Notes: generated by a model not told the origin, from the sequence alone. Shown: positions 9,801 to 19,184, counted from the stretch's first letter. The stretch is 46,813 nucleotides of DNA from Pseudomonas sp. GM84 (GCF_000282535.1 NZ_AKJC01000317.1:1-46813), one strand, 5' to 3'. Numbers and translations: made by a program.

Positions 9801-12800
9801 GCAGTGGACGGCAACGTCAGCGGCATCGATGGCGCCGATACCCTGCGCCTGGCCACCGCGCTGAAGAACAGCGGTGGCGGCGGTGCCTTCGATGTCAGCA
9901 CCAGCATTACCCTGCCCGCCGGCCTGTCGTTCATCGGCGGCAGCCTGGCGGCGGCCAACCTGCAGATCTACCGCGGCGACGGCACCCTGCTGGTGGCGGG
10001 CACCGACTACAGCGTCAGCGGCAACACCATCACCTTCAACGACCTGAACGGCCAGGCCGCCTTGCTGGCCGGCCGCAGCGGCACCGCCAACGACCTGTCC
10101 GGCGCCAACGTGGTGGTGATCACCTACGACGTCACGGTCGACAATGCCATCCTCGCTTCCAGCACCCTGCAAAGCACGGCGGCACTGACCAAATACGCCA
10201 GCGTCGACAATGGCCAGGACTTCACCCCCACCGACCTGGTGGAGGTGGCCAACCAGCAAGTCGCCGCGCCGACCATCAGCAAGACCTACAAGGACGGCAG
10301 CCTCACCAACGATGATTCCAGTGCCGGCCACACCACCGGCAGCAACCTGGTGATCGGCGAAAGCATCACCTACGACATCGTCGTCACCCTGCCCGAAGGC
10401 GCCACTGGCAGCCTGCGCATCAACGACCTGATCCCTCCGGGCCTGCGCCTGGACCCACGGTTCAATGGCAACCTGGGCTATGAAATCATCACCTTGACCA
10501 GCGGCAGCGCCGCCCTGGGGGCGAACTTCAATGGCGTGCTCAACGTCAACCCGCTGACCCTCGACGGCAGCGACGGCGCCGACCTGATGCTGGTGTTCAG
10601 CAATGCCGGCGCCAACGCCGACAACGTCACCGGCAACAACAGCTTCGTCATCCGCCTGGTGCTGGTGGCCAGCAACGTGACCGGCAACCAGCAAGGCACC
10701 ACGCTGAACAATGGCGCGCAGCTGGTTTATAGCGACCCCGACGGCGATACCCCCAACGGCGCGGTGGCGGTGGACCGCAGTGTCAACAGCGCCCAGCAGC
10801 CCGGCGTGACCATCGTCGAGCCGACCCTCACGGTGACCCAGCAGATCACCTCGACCCCGTCGTTCGGCGGCTTCGACCAGGGTGATACGGTGACCTTCAC
10901 CATCACGGTGGCCAACAACTCCGGTACCGATGCGTTCGACATCAGCCTGCTCGACGTGCTGCCGACCGAGATCGACAACCTGGTGATCAGCGGCACCATC
11001 CAGTACATCGGCGGCGCCACCAACAACGGCGGGGTCGATTTCGTCATCCTCAACGGCCAACTGGTGACCGCCAACGGTGCCAACATCGACATCGCCAACG
11101 GCGGCAGCATCGTCATCACCCTCACCGGGGTGGTCAATGCCTCCGCTGCGGGCGAAGCGGCGATTCCCAACAATGTCCAGGTGCGCTGGAGCAGCCTGGA
11201 CGGCACCAACAACACCACCGATACCGTCAATGGCGAACGCAGCGGCGACGATGGTTTGCTCAACTCCGGGGTACTGAACGACTACCGCGTGGTAAGCGCC
11301 TTGCTGATCCCGGTCACCAACGGCATCCAGGTGTCGCGCGTCGGCGGCGTGACCGATACGCCGCCCGCCAACAACACCAGCGGCGCAACCGATACCAGTG
11401 GCCTGCTGGAAACCGTGGTGGTGGGCGAAATCATCCGCTACCGGGTGGCGGTACTGGTGCCGACCGGGGAGAACACCGATTACCAGATCCGCATCGAGCT
11501 GGCCGCGGGCCTTGAGTTCATCCCCGCCGACCTCAACAACATCCTGATCGCGATGGTGTCGAGCAACCTCGGCGGTCTGGTCACCGATGCCGGTAATCTG
11601 GTCATCAATGACCCGAATACCTTGTACATGCTCGGCAACCAGAACAGCGACGTCGCCTTGCCGATCCACACCGACCTGGGGGGCACGGTCCCCACCGGGA
11701 TCTTCGACATCAACAACAACCGCCTGCAGATCATCACCAACGCCGATGGCAGCCAGACCATCACCTTCAACCTCGGCAACCTGACCAACACCGAGATCAA
11801 TGACAGCGATATCGAAGGGGTGATCCTCGAGTTCAACGTGCGTGTCAGCAACGTGATCGGCAACCAGGACACCTCCGGCCAGTTGGGCATGACCGTGTTC
11901 GAGCACGTCGGTCCGAACGGCGGCGTCGACCGGGGCCGCAGCGACACGATCTTCGAGCGTGTGGTGGAACCCAGCTTCAGCAACATGGACAAGTCGGTCA
12001 TCAACGTCGCGCCCGGCACCGTCGCCGGCACCACCGACGCCACGGTGTCGGTCAGCTTTACCCAGAACGGTGGCGTGGCCGCCTACGACACCCACCTGGT
12101 CGACCAATTCCCCAATGGCAGCAACTATCAGGTCCAGAGCATCCTGCTCAACGGCGTGCCGCTGAACCTGCTCAACCTGCCCAGTGGCATCAGCTTCAGC
12201 GATGGCACCGGGATCACCGTGGACTTCGCCCGGCTGGCGCCCAATGACACGGTGCAGGTGATCTACACCGTCACCCTGCCCAACGTGTCTTTTGCCGACA
12301 ACGCCGCCAGCGCCGCCGTGCTGACCTGGACCAGCCTGCCCAGCGACTTCGAGAGCACCGGCTGGGGCGGCTCGCTGCCCGCCACCGCCGGCGGCGCCAC
12401 GGGCGAGCGCAACGGCCAGGACGGCGCCAGTGGCCTGAACAACTACATCCTCAGCGACGGCGCCGGCATGGGTGTGATCCAGGGCAGGCTGTGGGACGAC
12501 ACCCAGAGCGCCACGGACAGCGTCACCCCTGACGGCCCCGGTCTGGACGGCATCGGCGTGACCCTGACCTGGTCCGGCGACGACGGGGTGTTCGGCACCG
12601 CCGACGACCGCGTCTTCAGCACCACCACCGCCAACGGCGGCCAGTACCAGTTTGCCCTGGTGCCTTCCGGCAGCTACCTGATCGCCGTGGACCAGAGTCA
12701 TCAGGCCACCCCGGGCGGCAACTTCCGCGTGCGTATCGACACCGACACCGGTGCGGCGGTCGCGGGCCTGGGCAGCATCAACCTGACCCTGGGCGAAGGC

Positions 12801-15800
12801 GCCACCGGCACCGCCGACGCCGGCTACGTGCATGTCAACGAGGCGCCGGTGAACACCGTCTCCGACCAGCACGGCCAGGAAGACACGGTAATGCACATCG
12901 GTGGCCTGGCCATCAGTGACGTGGACGTGAACGCCGGCAATGCCGACGGCATCATGACCATTACCCTGAGCGTGCTGCACGGGGTCCTCTGGCAAACCGC
13001 CACCCCGCCCGCCGCCACTGCCACGCCACCCGCGGGCGCCGGCCGCACGCTGGTGCTCACGGGCACCCTGGCGCAATTGAATGTGTTGCTGAGCCAGCTC
13101 TATTACAAAGGCGACCAGGACTTCAACACCTTCCGCAACGCCGAAACCCTGACCATGGTCACCAATGACCAGGGCAACTTCGGCGATGGGCCGCTCAACG
13201 GCGACGGCATCCCCGGCCAGAACCCGGCCGATGCACTGACCGACACCGACGTGATGAACATCATCATCGACCCGGTCAACGATGCCCCGGTGGCCCACGC
13301 CGACCTGGCCATTGCCGTGGAAGCCGGCGGCTTCAAAAACGCCGACCCCGGGGTGAATCCCACCGGCAACGTGCTGGACAACGACACCGACGTCGATATC
13401 CAGACCAACAACGACGTGCTCACCGTCACCCACATTGCCAGCGTCACCAACCCGGTCGGCGTGCCGGTGGATGGCAACCTCGTCACCGTGATCCAGGGGC
13501 AGTATGGCACCTTGGTGATCAGGCCCAACGGGGGCTTCCAGTACATCGTCGACAACAGCAACCCGGCGGTGGAGGCGCTGCGCACCGCCGGCAACTTCCT
13601 CATCGACACCTTCGGCTACACCATCGTCGACAGCGGCGGCCTGACCAGCAGCGCGATACTGCAGATCGACATCCATGGCACCAACGATACGCCGATAGCC
13701 AATGGCGACGTCGCCACCGCCATCGAGGCCGGCGGCACCAACAATGGCACGCCTGGGCAAGACGCCACCGGCAACGTCCTGACCAACGATACCGACGTGG
13801 ACTCCGTGGCGCTGGGCGAAACCAAACAGGTCAGCGCGGTGCGCTTCGATGGCCTGGGCGGCGGCCGGATCATTCCGGTTGTCAGCGGCCAGCCGACCAG
13901 CATTCTGGCCAACTTCGGCACCTTGACCATCAACGCCGACGGCAGCTACCGCTATGTGATCGACAACAGCAATGCCGCCGTGCAGGCGCTGTCGCCCGGG
14001 GATTCGCTGGTCGAGCAGTTCACCTACCAGATGGTCGACGCCGGTGGCTTGAGCTCGGTGACCGTGCTGGTGATCACCCTCCAGGGCGCCAACGATGCAC
14101 CGGTGGCCGTGGACGACCGTGGCACGGCCACCGCCGGTGCCAGTGATGGCAGCCCGGCGCCGGTCAATGCCAGCGGCAACGTGATCACCGGCAACGGTGG
14201 CATCGGGGCCGACACCGACGTCGACCGCCTCGACCAGCCGACCGCCACCCAGCTCAAGGTGGACGGCGTGCGCAGCGGCCTTGAAAGCGCTGGCGGCACG
14301 CTCACCGCAGTGGCCAACGGCGCACCCGCGAGCATCGTCGGTACCGTGGCCCGCCTGGCCAACAACAGCCTGATCAGCGGCAACTTCGGCCAGCTGACCC
14401 TGAACGACGACGGCACCTACACCTTCGTGGTCAACAGCGCCGACCCGGCCATCCGCGCGCTGGCGGCCGGGCAAAGCCTGGACGTGATCTTCACCTACCA
14501 GATCCACGACAGCGGTGGGCTGACCGACCAGGCGCAACTGGTCATCACCGTCACCGGGGTCAATGACCCACCCGTGGTCAACCCGGTCATCATCGACGCC
14601 ATCGAAGCCGGCGGGCTGAACAACGCCATCCCTGGCCTGAACCCCAGCGGCAACATTCGCACAGCGTCCAGCGACCCTGACGGCGACACCTTGACCATCA
14701 ACACGGTGATCAGCCCCACCGGCAACATTGCCACCCCCGGCCAGGCGCTGGCCGGCAACTATGGCAGCCTGGTGCTGGATGCCCAAGGCAACTACCGCTA
14801 CGTGGTAGACAACAGCAACAGCGCGGTGCAGGCCCTGCGCACCAATGCCGACCAGCTGACCGAGGTGTTCCAGTACAGCGTCAGCGATGGCAACGGCAAG
14901 GTCGTCACGGCCACCTTCACCGTGATCATCCATGGCCGCAACGACACGCCCATCGCCGCCGATGACGCCGCCATCGCCATCGAGGCCGGCGGTGTCAACA
15001 ACGGCACGCCGGGCCAGACGGGCAGCGGCAACGCGCTGGGCAACGACAGCGATGTGGACGCCGGCGACAGCAAGACGGTCGATGGTATCTACCTGGGCAC
15101 CCTGGCCGCGGGCGGTACCTTTGTCCAGGTCACTGCCGGGGCCACCGTGGTGGCCGGCACCTACGGCACCCTGAGCATCGATGCCAACGGCAACTACGTG
15201 TACACCGTCAACGACAGCCTGGCGGCCGTGCAGGCGCTCAAGGCCGGCGAGCAACTGCGCGAAACCTTCACCTACCGCATGCACGACACCGACGGTGCCA
15301 GCTCCCGGGCGCAGATCAACATCACCATCGAAGGTCGCTATGACACGCCGGTGGCGCGCGACGATTTCGCCTTCGCCGCAGCCTTGAACGACGATGGCAG
15401 CGGCGGACGCAACCCTACCGGCAATGTGCTGAACAACGATACCGACGTGGATGCCAACGACACCAAGGTGGTTACCGCCGTGGGCGCGGGCGCGGAAAGC
15501 AGCAACCCGACCCTCGACCCGCTCACCGGCAGTGCCACCGTCACCACCAACTACGGCACCCTGACCCTCAACGCCGACGGCAGCTACCGCTTCGTGGTCA
15601 ACTCAAACGACCCCGACATCATTGCCCTGGGCCCGCTGGGCTTCGTCATCCAGAACTACACCTACCAGGTGACTGACGGCGGTGGGCTGAGCGATACCGC
15701 CACCCTGACCATCTTTATCCGCGGCGAGAACCAGCCGCCGATCGCCGGCCCCGACCAAGGCCAGGCCATCGAGGCTGGCGGCGTCGACAACAGCATCCCG

Positions 15801-17372
15801 GGCAGCAACCCCAGCGGCAACGTGATGGACAACGACAGCGACCCGGACACGATCAACATCCTGTTCCCGGAAACCCTGGAAGTGCTGGCGTTCTGGAGTG
15901 GCGACGGTCCCCTGCCCGGCAATGCCAGCCTGGTCGGGCAGACCTTGCGCGGCCAGTACGGCGACCTCACGCTGAACGCCGACGGCACCTGGAACTACGT
16001 GCTCGACAACAGCCTGCAAGCCGTCCAGGCCCTGCGCGTCAGCGGCCAGACCCTGGTCGACAACTTCACCTACCTGCTGAGCGACATCTGGGGCGGCACC
16101 GCCAATGGCTTGCTGAGCATCACCATCGACGGGCGCAACGACTACCCGCAGGCCCATGACGATATCGCCGACGCCGTGGAAGCCGGTGGCGTGAACAACG
16201 GCACTGCGGGCGTCGACCCGCGCGGCAATGTGCTGGACAACGACACCGATATCGACGGCGTGCAATACGGTGAAACCAAGACCGTGGTGCAGTACACCGG
16301 CGAAAACGGCCGCACCGCCAGTGCGGGCGAAGTGCTCCAGGGCCTCTACGGCACCCTGCTGATCAATGCCGACGGCAGCTACCAGTATCTGGTCGACAAC
16401 GCCAACCCCACCGTGCAAGCCATGCGCACCGCGGGCGAGTCGCTGCGGGAGGTGTTCACCTACCGCATGCGCGACACTGCCGGCATCACCTCGGATGCGC
16501 GCCTGACCGTGACCATCCAGGGCGCCAACGACAACCCGGTGGCCCGCGACGATGCCAACTTCGCCAGTGACCAGGTGCCCGCACCGCACACCAGCGGCAA
16601 TGTGCTGCCCAACGACAGCGATGTGGACGGCGGTGACGGGCTGACCGTGACCGGCATCCGCACCGGCCAGGAAAACGGCACCGGCACCCCGGGGGTGATC
16701 GGCCAGCCCATCGCCGGCCGGTACGGCACCCTGGTGCTCAACGCCGATGGCAGTTACACCTACACCATCGACCTGAGCAACGCCGAGGTGCTGGCAGCAG
16801 CGGGCCTCGGCCAGGTGCTCAAGGACTTCTTCACCTACACCATCAGCGACCTCGCCGGAGCCACCGACCAGGCCCTGCTGACCATCACGCTGGATATTTC
16901 CACCCCGTACATTCCGCCAGGGCCGTACTTCGACCGCGACAGCCGCGCAGGCACCGCGACGCTGCCCTTGCCGGATGTGTCCCCGGCGATCTTCGTCGCC
17001 CCGGTGGTGGAGCGGATCAACGATAACCTGACCCTGTCCGCCTGGGGCGCGGACGGTAGCGATGTGCGCCTGTTCGCCACACCCGAGATAGAAAGCCTGT
17101 CGCTCGGCAGCGGGCTTGGCCAGGTCAATGGCCAGTTCGTGGCGCGCGCGGTGGGCGAAAGCCGGCGCGGCAGCGCCGAAGACAAGAACTGGGTCGACGG
17201 CCGCCACGGCGTCATCAGCCTGAGCGCTGATGGCCTGCTGCCGGACCCTTCACTGTGGGCACCGTTCCCCACCGACATGGTGCCGGTGGCCCAAAGCAAA
17301 CCTCAGCCCGCGCATGGCTTCCGTGCGCAGTTGCGTGAAGCCGCCGAACGTCGCGGCAGCAATGCGCCATGA
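6819..17372 (+). CDS. Giant DUF4347/VCBS-repeat surface adhesin, 3517 residues
   Basis: There is no classical signal peptide. The basic N-terminus carries LEQRILFDGA (residues 22-31), resembling the LEPRxLFDGA-type motif of many large DUF4347 surface proteins. A DUF4347 domain (about 70-240) has SHG (H128) and YGC (C171), spaced like the dyad of clan CD cysteine peptidases. About residues 245-1880 are DUF11-like beta-sandwich repeats (for example TVTFTITVANNSG near 1360), then an SdrD_B-like domain (about 1885-1990), a cadherin-like segment (about 2005-2150) and nine VCBS-like repeats (about 2153-3360). The last 150 residues form a non-repetitive tail ending in a basic helix. No RTX nonapeptides and no LapA-like retention module were seen. 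The context (three adaptor modules, M50 protease, TolC lipoprotein) implies it is the exported cargo. Adhesion is inferred from architecture. The whole gene shares the local GC-rich codon use. Confidence 0.9.
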   Translation: MDIKSRAGFATALRPRSQTVALEQRILFDGAAAAAVDQQHHSDPGTADAKDSSHPAPTASEAQTTAQAPAPRNLVVIDARLENRDQLAANLPAGTTAVVVDPGQDAIAAISNALAQMGKVDSIQVFSHGASGQFTLGNQVFTQQSVEQLGDRLSAWRGELNAGADIQLYGCDVGAGSAGQALVNELARWTGADVGASSNATGSQLAGGDWRLEVRSGDVDKTIALAAATLDSFQGLLADASPTAGLSSGGAEVQLGTQFNFTVSFSNPSTQEGYAPFIDVFMPATGRDGDDGASFVSATYLGRAVNSIVITFDASGNATHPLAKDASGNPLVINAASVGMKPGDQMVVLQLPYASVTNGQPSIDILITAQLSNLADTTYSDGAPNLTINTRAGFEYGNDSVNNPVQDPSLVESALHSFIVTPTLLQVTQTVNMPEGETVTGPNFTRTQTVTVTPAPGQTLNNVTVTQTVPDQVHVSAITPGPGGTLTSVTLHDGTVLTDPAAIALALANPNAFVASYDIHYDTLSGASETQVNFYVPEIDANGRPVIDPTTGNPVTINFGTASVTGNWNPLDPRDRPVDPNGYPFSETGNGQGITFVAKSITLLKQVNLQNDVGTPGLTPGDTLRYTMDVAISDFFAFGENILEQGQFTLTDLLSDGQTFDPSNPPTLIIQQHGASQAITLIFTQTVNADGSTTLVFDIAESIRRAIAGPGVAALFGDLYADDNLQEGATRMSIVYDALIDATYTSDHPPHDQLNEGDSIGNNATVDATVLRDTLNIGGTQTDGSSTTSTIDTSTVDIELTQVNGGNPPSNGELRPGDVVTFTISYDLLVADYENFKLTAYLPLPLLDATGITWSIGTGVGQWTFGSGNNILDVPDSVTTGPGNSIIFDFGNFVSGGLNGGTVQVRFTMRVGDQPFADQRALDVLAQSSQTTTVDKTVLTSSDVAVIESIAEPVLDIKHGVVSSSNGTVTGTTGSWTAPGTTGVPFTGNVTSLAAVDGNVSGIDGADTLRLATALKNSGGGGAFDVSTSITLPAGLSFIGGSLAAANLQIYRGDGTLLVAGTDYSVSGNTITFNDLNGQAALLAGRSGTANDLSGANVVVITYDVTVDNAILASSTLQSTAALTKYASVDNGQDFTPTDLVEVANQQVAAPTISKTYKDGSLTNDDSSAGHTTGSNLVIGESITYDIVVTLPEGATGSLRINDLIPPGLRLDPRFNGNLGYEIITLTSGSAALGANFNGVLNVNPLTLDGSDGADLMLVFSNAGANADNVTGNNSFVIRLVLVASNVTGNQQGTTLNNGAQLVYSDPDGDTPNGAVAVDRSVNSAQQPGVTIVEPTLTVTQQITSTPSFGGFDQGDTVTFTITVANNSGTDAFDISLLDVLPTEIDNLVISGTIQYIGGATNNGGVDFVILNGQLVTANGANIDIANGGSIVITLTGVVNASAAGEAAIPNNVQVRWSSLDGTNNTTDTVNGERSGDDGLLNSGVLNDYRVVSALLIPVTNGIQVSRVGGVTDTPPANNTSGATDTSGLLETVVVGEIIRYRVAVLVPTGENTDYQIRIELAAGLEFIPADLNNILIAMVSSNLGGLVTDAGNLVINDPNTLYMLGNQNSDVALPIHTDLGGTVPTGIFDINNNRLQIITNADGSQTITFNLGNLTNTEINDSDIEGVILEFNVRVSNVIGNQDTSGQLGMTVFEHVGPNGGVDRGRSDTIFERVVEPSFSNMDKSVINVAPGTVAGTTDATVSVSFTQNGGVAAYDTHLVDQFPNGSNYQVQSILLNGVPLNLLNLPSGISFSDGTGITVDFARLAPNDTVQVIYTVTLPNVSFADNAASAAVLTWTSLPSDFESTGWGGSLPATAGGATGERNGQDGASGLNNYILSDGAGMGVIQGRLWDDTQSATDSVTPDGPGLDGIGVTLTWSGDDGVFGTADDRVFSTTTANGGQYQFALVPSGSYLIAVDQSHQATPGGNFRVRIDTDTGAAVAGLGSINLTLGEGATGTADAGYVHVNEAPVNTVSDQHGQEDTVMHIGGLAISDVDVNAGNADGIMTITLSVLHGVLWQTATPPAATATPPAGAGRTLVLTGTLAQLNVLLSQLYYKGDQDFNTFRNAETLTMVTNDQGNFGDGPLNGDGIPGQNPADALTDTDVMNIIIDPVNDAPVAHADLAIAVEAGGFKNADPGVNPTGNVLDNDTDVDIQTNNDVLTVTHIASVTNPVGVPVDGNLVTVIQGQYGTLVIRPNGGFQYIVDNSNPAVEALRTAGNFLIDTFGYTIVDSGGLTSSAILQIDIHGTNDTPIANGDVATAIEAGGTNNGTPGQDATGNVLTNDTDVDSVALGETKQVSAVRFDGLGGGRIIPVVSGQPTSILANFGTLTINADGSYRYVIDNSNAAVQALSPGDSLVEQFTYQMVDAGGLSSVTVLVITLQGANDAPVAVDDRGTATAGASDGSPAPVNASGNVITGNGGIGADTDVDRLDQPTATQLKVDGVRSGLESAGGTLTAVANGAPASIVGTVARLANNSLISGNFGQLTLNDDGTYTFVVNSADPAIRALAAGQSLDVIFTYQIHDSGGLTDQAQLVITVTGVNDPPVVNPVIIDAIEAGGLNNAIPGLNPSGNIRTASSDPDGDTLTINTVISPTGNIATPGQALAGNYGSLVLDAQGNYRYVVDNSNSAVQALRTNADQLTEVFQYSVSDGNGKVVTATFTVIIHGRNDTPIAADDAAIAIEAGGVNNGTPGQTGSGNALGNDSDVDAGDSKTVDGIYLGTLAAGGTFVQVTAGATVVAGTYGTLSIDANGNYVYTVNDSLAAVQALKAGEQLRETFTYRMHDTDGASSRAQINITIEGRYDTPVARDDFAFAAALNDDGSGGRNPTGNVLNNDTDVDANDTKVVTAVGAGAESSNPTLDPLTGSATVTTNYGTLTLNADGSYRFVVNSNDPDIIALGPLGFVIQNYTYQVTDGGGLSDTATLTIFIRGENQPPIAGPDQGQAIEAGGVDNSIPGSNPSGNVMDNDSDPDTINILFPETLEVLAFWSGDGPLPGNASLVGQTLRGQYGDLTLNADGTWNYVLDNSLQAVQALRVSGQTLVDNFTYLLSDIWGGTANGLLSITIDGRNDYPQAHDDIADAVEAGGVNNGTAGVDPRGNVLDNDTDIDGVQYGETKTVVQYTGENGRTASAGEVLQGLYGTLLINADGSYQYLVDNANPTVQAMRTAGESLREVFTYRMRDTAGITSDARLTVTIQGANDNPVARDDANFASDQVPAPHTSGNVLPNDSDVDGGDGLTVTGIRTGQENGTGTPGVIGQPIAGRYGTLVLNADGSYTYTIDLSNAEVLAAAGLGQVLKDFFTYTISDLAGATDQALLTITLDISTPYIPPGPYFDRDSRAGTATLPLPDVSPAIFVAPVVERINDNLTLSAWGADGSDVRLFATPEIESLSLGSGLGQVNGQFVARAVGESRRGSAEDKNWVDGRHGVISLSADGLLPDPSLWAPFPTDMVPVAQSKPQPAHGFRAQLREAAERRGSNAP
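13276..16900 (+). repeat. Nine tandem VCBS/cadherin-like coding repeats
   Basis: Units of about 380-470 bp begin near 13276, 13678, 14087, 14557, 14935, 15333, 15722, 16131 and 16522, each at an NDxPxA-type junction. Typical order within a unit: NDAPVA, then (in six units) an EAGGxxN insert, GNVLxNDTDVD, YGTLxxNADGSYxY, DNSNPAVQAL, FTYxxxDxxG, LTITIxG. The third unit is longest, and the third, sixth and ninth lack the EAGG insert. The repeats are diverged in DNA, so recent expansion is not obvious. Confidence 0.85.
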
Positions 17373-17409
17373 AGTTGATGACTATTCACGGATGGACCAA
17401 GGATCGCCT

Positions 17410-18918
17410 ATGCCAGCACTGCCATTGAAAAGCCTGAGCACCTTCACTGTCGTCAGCATTCTGCTCAGCGCCTGCTCGGCCTTCGAGCCCAAGCCCTACA
17501 CAGAAGACGAGATGCGACAGCGGGTGATCGACGACCAGGCGCGCATGTACAAGGAGCAGGAGCCGGTCAACGGCCCTATCACCTTCTACGAAGCATCGGC
17601 GCGGGCCCTGAAATACAACCTCGACTACCGCCTGAAGCTTCTGGAAAGTGCGCTGGCCTCGGACCTGCGTGATGTGTCCAGCCACGAGATGCTGCCGCGC
17701 CTGGTCGCCTCGGCCGGCTACGCCGGGCGCAACAACGACTCCGGCGGCACCTCGATCGGGATCGAGGACCGCCAGGTCAGCTTGCGGCCCTCGACCTCCG
17801 AGGAGCGCTACCGCACCCTGTACAGCCTCGGGCTGTCCTGGAGCTTGCTGGACTTCGGCGTCGCCTACTTCCGCACGCAGCAGAAGAACGACCAGATGCT
17901 GATGGCCGAGGAGCGCCGGGAAAAGGTCGCCCAGAATGTCCTGCAGGACGTGCGCAACGCCTATTGGCGCGCGCTGGGTGCCCAGCGCCTGCTGCCGGAA
18001 GTGGACGGTCTCTTGATGCGCACCCACCGCGCCCTGACCTCGGCCCGCGAAGCCGAGGGCAGAGGCCTGTTGCCTCGTCAGGACATCCTCGCCTACCAAC
18101 GCGCCCTGCTCGACTCGGTGTACATGCTCACCGTGCGCCGCCAGGACCTGGAGTTCGCCCGTGCCGAACTGGCCGCGCTGATGTCGCTGCCGCCCAATAC
18201 CCGCATGGTACTGGCCGACACCAACGAACAACCGCTGCCGCTGCTGACCAGCAACGTCGAGCAGCTGGAGCGTCTGTCGCTGGAGCGCCGCCCGGAAATC
18301 ATGGAAGAGTGGTACCGCAAGCGCGTGAGCATGAACGACCTGAAGATCGCCAAGGCCCAGTTGTGGCCGAACGTGAGCTTCAACTATGGCTACGAGTACG
18401 ACTCCAACAAGTACCTGTACAACAGCGACTGGAACCAGACCGGCATCAATGTCTCGATGAACCTGCTGCGCCTGCTGCAGTACCCCGATATCAACGCAGC
18501 GGAAAAGAGCCAGGAAAAGACCGACGACATGCGCCGCACCGCGCTGTCCATGGCGATTCTCACCCAGGTCCGGGTCGGCCTGCTGCGTTACCAGCTGGCC
18601 CGCCAGGAAGTGGAGTTCGCCGACGAAAGCCTGCGTGTGGACCAGAGCCTGCTCAACTATGCCCAGTCATCGCGCAGCGCCGCGCTGGGCAGCGAACTGG
18701 AGCTTATCCGTGCCGAGGGTCGCATGCTGCTGTCGCGTTACCAGCGCGAGGCGGCCTACTCCGATGCCCAGGCAGCCTGGGGCCGGCTGTACAACTCTAT
18801 CGGCTTCTCGGTGATGCCCAAGGAAATCGAGCAGCATGATGTGAAGACCCTGGCCCGGGAGATTCAGCGCACGGTCGAGAAGCAGACCCAGGACAACCTG
18901 ATGGCTGCGGGCAAATGA
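17410..18918 (+). CDS. TolC-family outer-membrane channel lipoprotein
   Basis: A 502-residue outer-membrane factor. The chosen start ATG 17410 has AAGGA about 10 nt upstream and gives a lipoprotein signal peptide with lipobox LSAC (Cys near residue 22); longer upstream frames do not. The mature protein has two long helical segments, each with coiled-coil heptads and strand pairs (LYSLGLSWSLLDFG near 140; GINVSMNLLRLLQYPDI near 350), the duplicated TolC plan. It lies 37 bp after the giant adhesin gene and is the last gene of the operon, completing an inner-membrane/periplasm/outer-membrane path with the upstream adaptors. Channel use for the adhesin is inferred from operon membership. Confidence 0.88.
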   Translation: MPALPLKSLSTFTVVSILLSACSAFEPKPYTEDEMRQRVIDDQARMYKEQEPVNGPITFYEASARALKYNLDYRLKLLESALASDLRDVSSHEMLPRLVASAGYAGRNNDSGGTSIGIEDRQVSLRPSTSEERYRTLYSLGLSWSLLDFGVAYFRTQQKNDQMLMAEERREKVAQNVLQDVRNAYWRALGAQRLLPEVDGLLMRTHRALTSAREAEGRGLLPRQDILAYQRALLDSVYMLTVRRQDLEFARAELAALMSLPPNTRMVLADTNEQPLPLLTSNVEQLERLSLERRPEIMEEWYRKRVSMNDLKIAKAQLWPNVSFNYGYEYDSNKYLYNSDWNQTGINVSMNLLRLLQYPDINAAEKSQEKTDDMRRTALSMAILTQVRVGLLRYQLARQEVEFADESLRVDQSLLNYAQSSRSAALGSELELIRAEGRMLLSRYQREAAYSDAQAAWGRLYNSIGFSVMPKEIEQHDVKTLAREIQRTVEKQTQDNLMAAGK

Positions 18919-19000
18919 ACCTGAAGGCGCATGAACAAATCTTCATATACGCCAAGAGTGCCTTGATAGCGGGGTGAAGCACCCGGCGCCCTGCCCCGCC

Positions 19001-19025
19001 GCCGGCCCTTGCCTTGAGGGCCGGC
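19001..19025 (+). terminator. GC-rich hairpin after the secretion operon, terminator-like
   Basis: GCCGGCCC (19001-19008) and GGGCCGGC (19018-19025) form a perfect 8-bp stem 83 bp after the channel gene. No T-run follows, so intrinsic termination is uncertain. Confidence 0.35.
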
Positions 19026-19058
19026 GCCGGTACGCGTAGCATCGCCGCCCCGCATGCT

Positions 19059-19153
19059 TGTGGGAGCCGGCTTGCCGGCGATTCGGGTGCGTAGCACTCG
19101 TCTACATCCATGTCGGCTGGCCTGGCGTAATCGCCGGCAAGCCGGCTCCCACA
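19059..19153. repeat. REP pair 1 (inverted)
   Basis: Two oppositely oriented 24-bp REP copies (19059-19082 and 19130-19153) share the core GCCGGCAAGCCGGCTCCCAC and are separated by 47 bp. This is the usual Pseudomonas REP doublet. It separates the secretion operon from the PBP2 gene. Confidence 0.85.
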
Positions 19154-19184
19154 GGTTTCGCGTTCAGCCAACACACCATCGCCC

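Noticed and set aside
6801..15284. A 2827-codon open frame on the minus strand opposite the giant adhesin gene
   Set aside because: It arises from GC-rich third positions and Asp/Asn/Gly/Thr-rich repeats of the plus-strand gene. Its translation is low-complexity (Gly, Ala, Val, His, Asp), without domains or a credible start, while the plus strand has clear domains.
17230..17409. N-terminal extension of the TolC-family gene
   Set aside because: It overlaps the end of the adhesin gene and reads as a shadow; the lipoprotein signal peptide begins at 17410 with a good ribosome-binding site.
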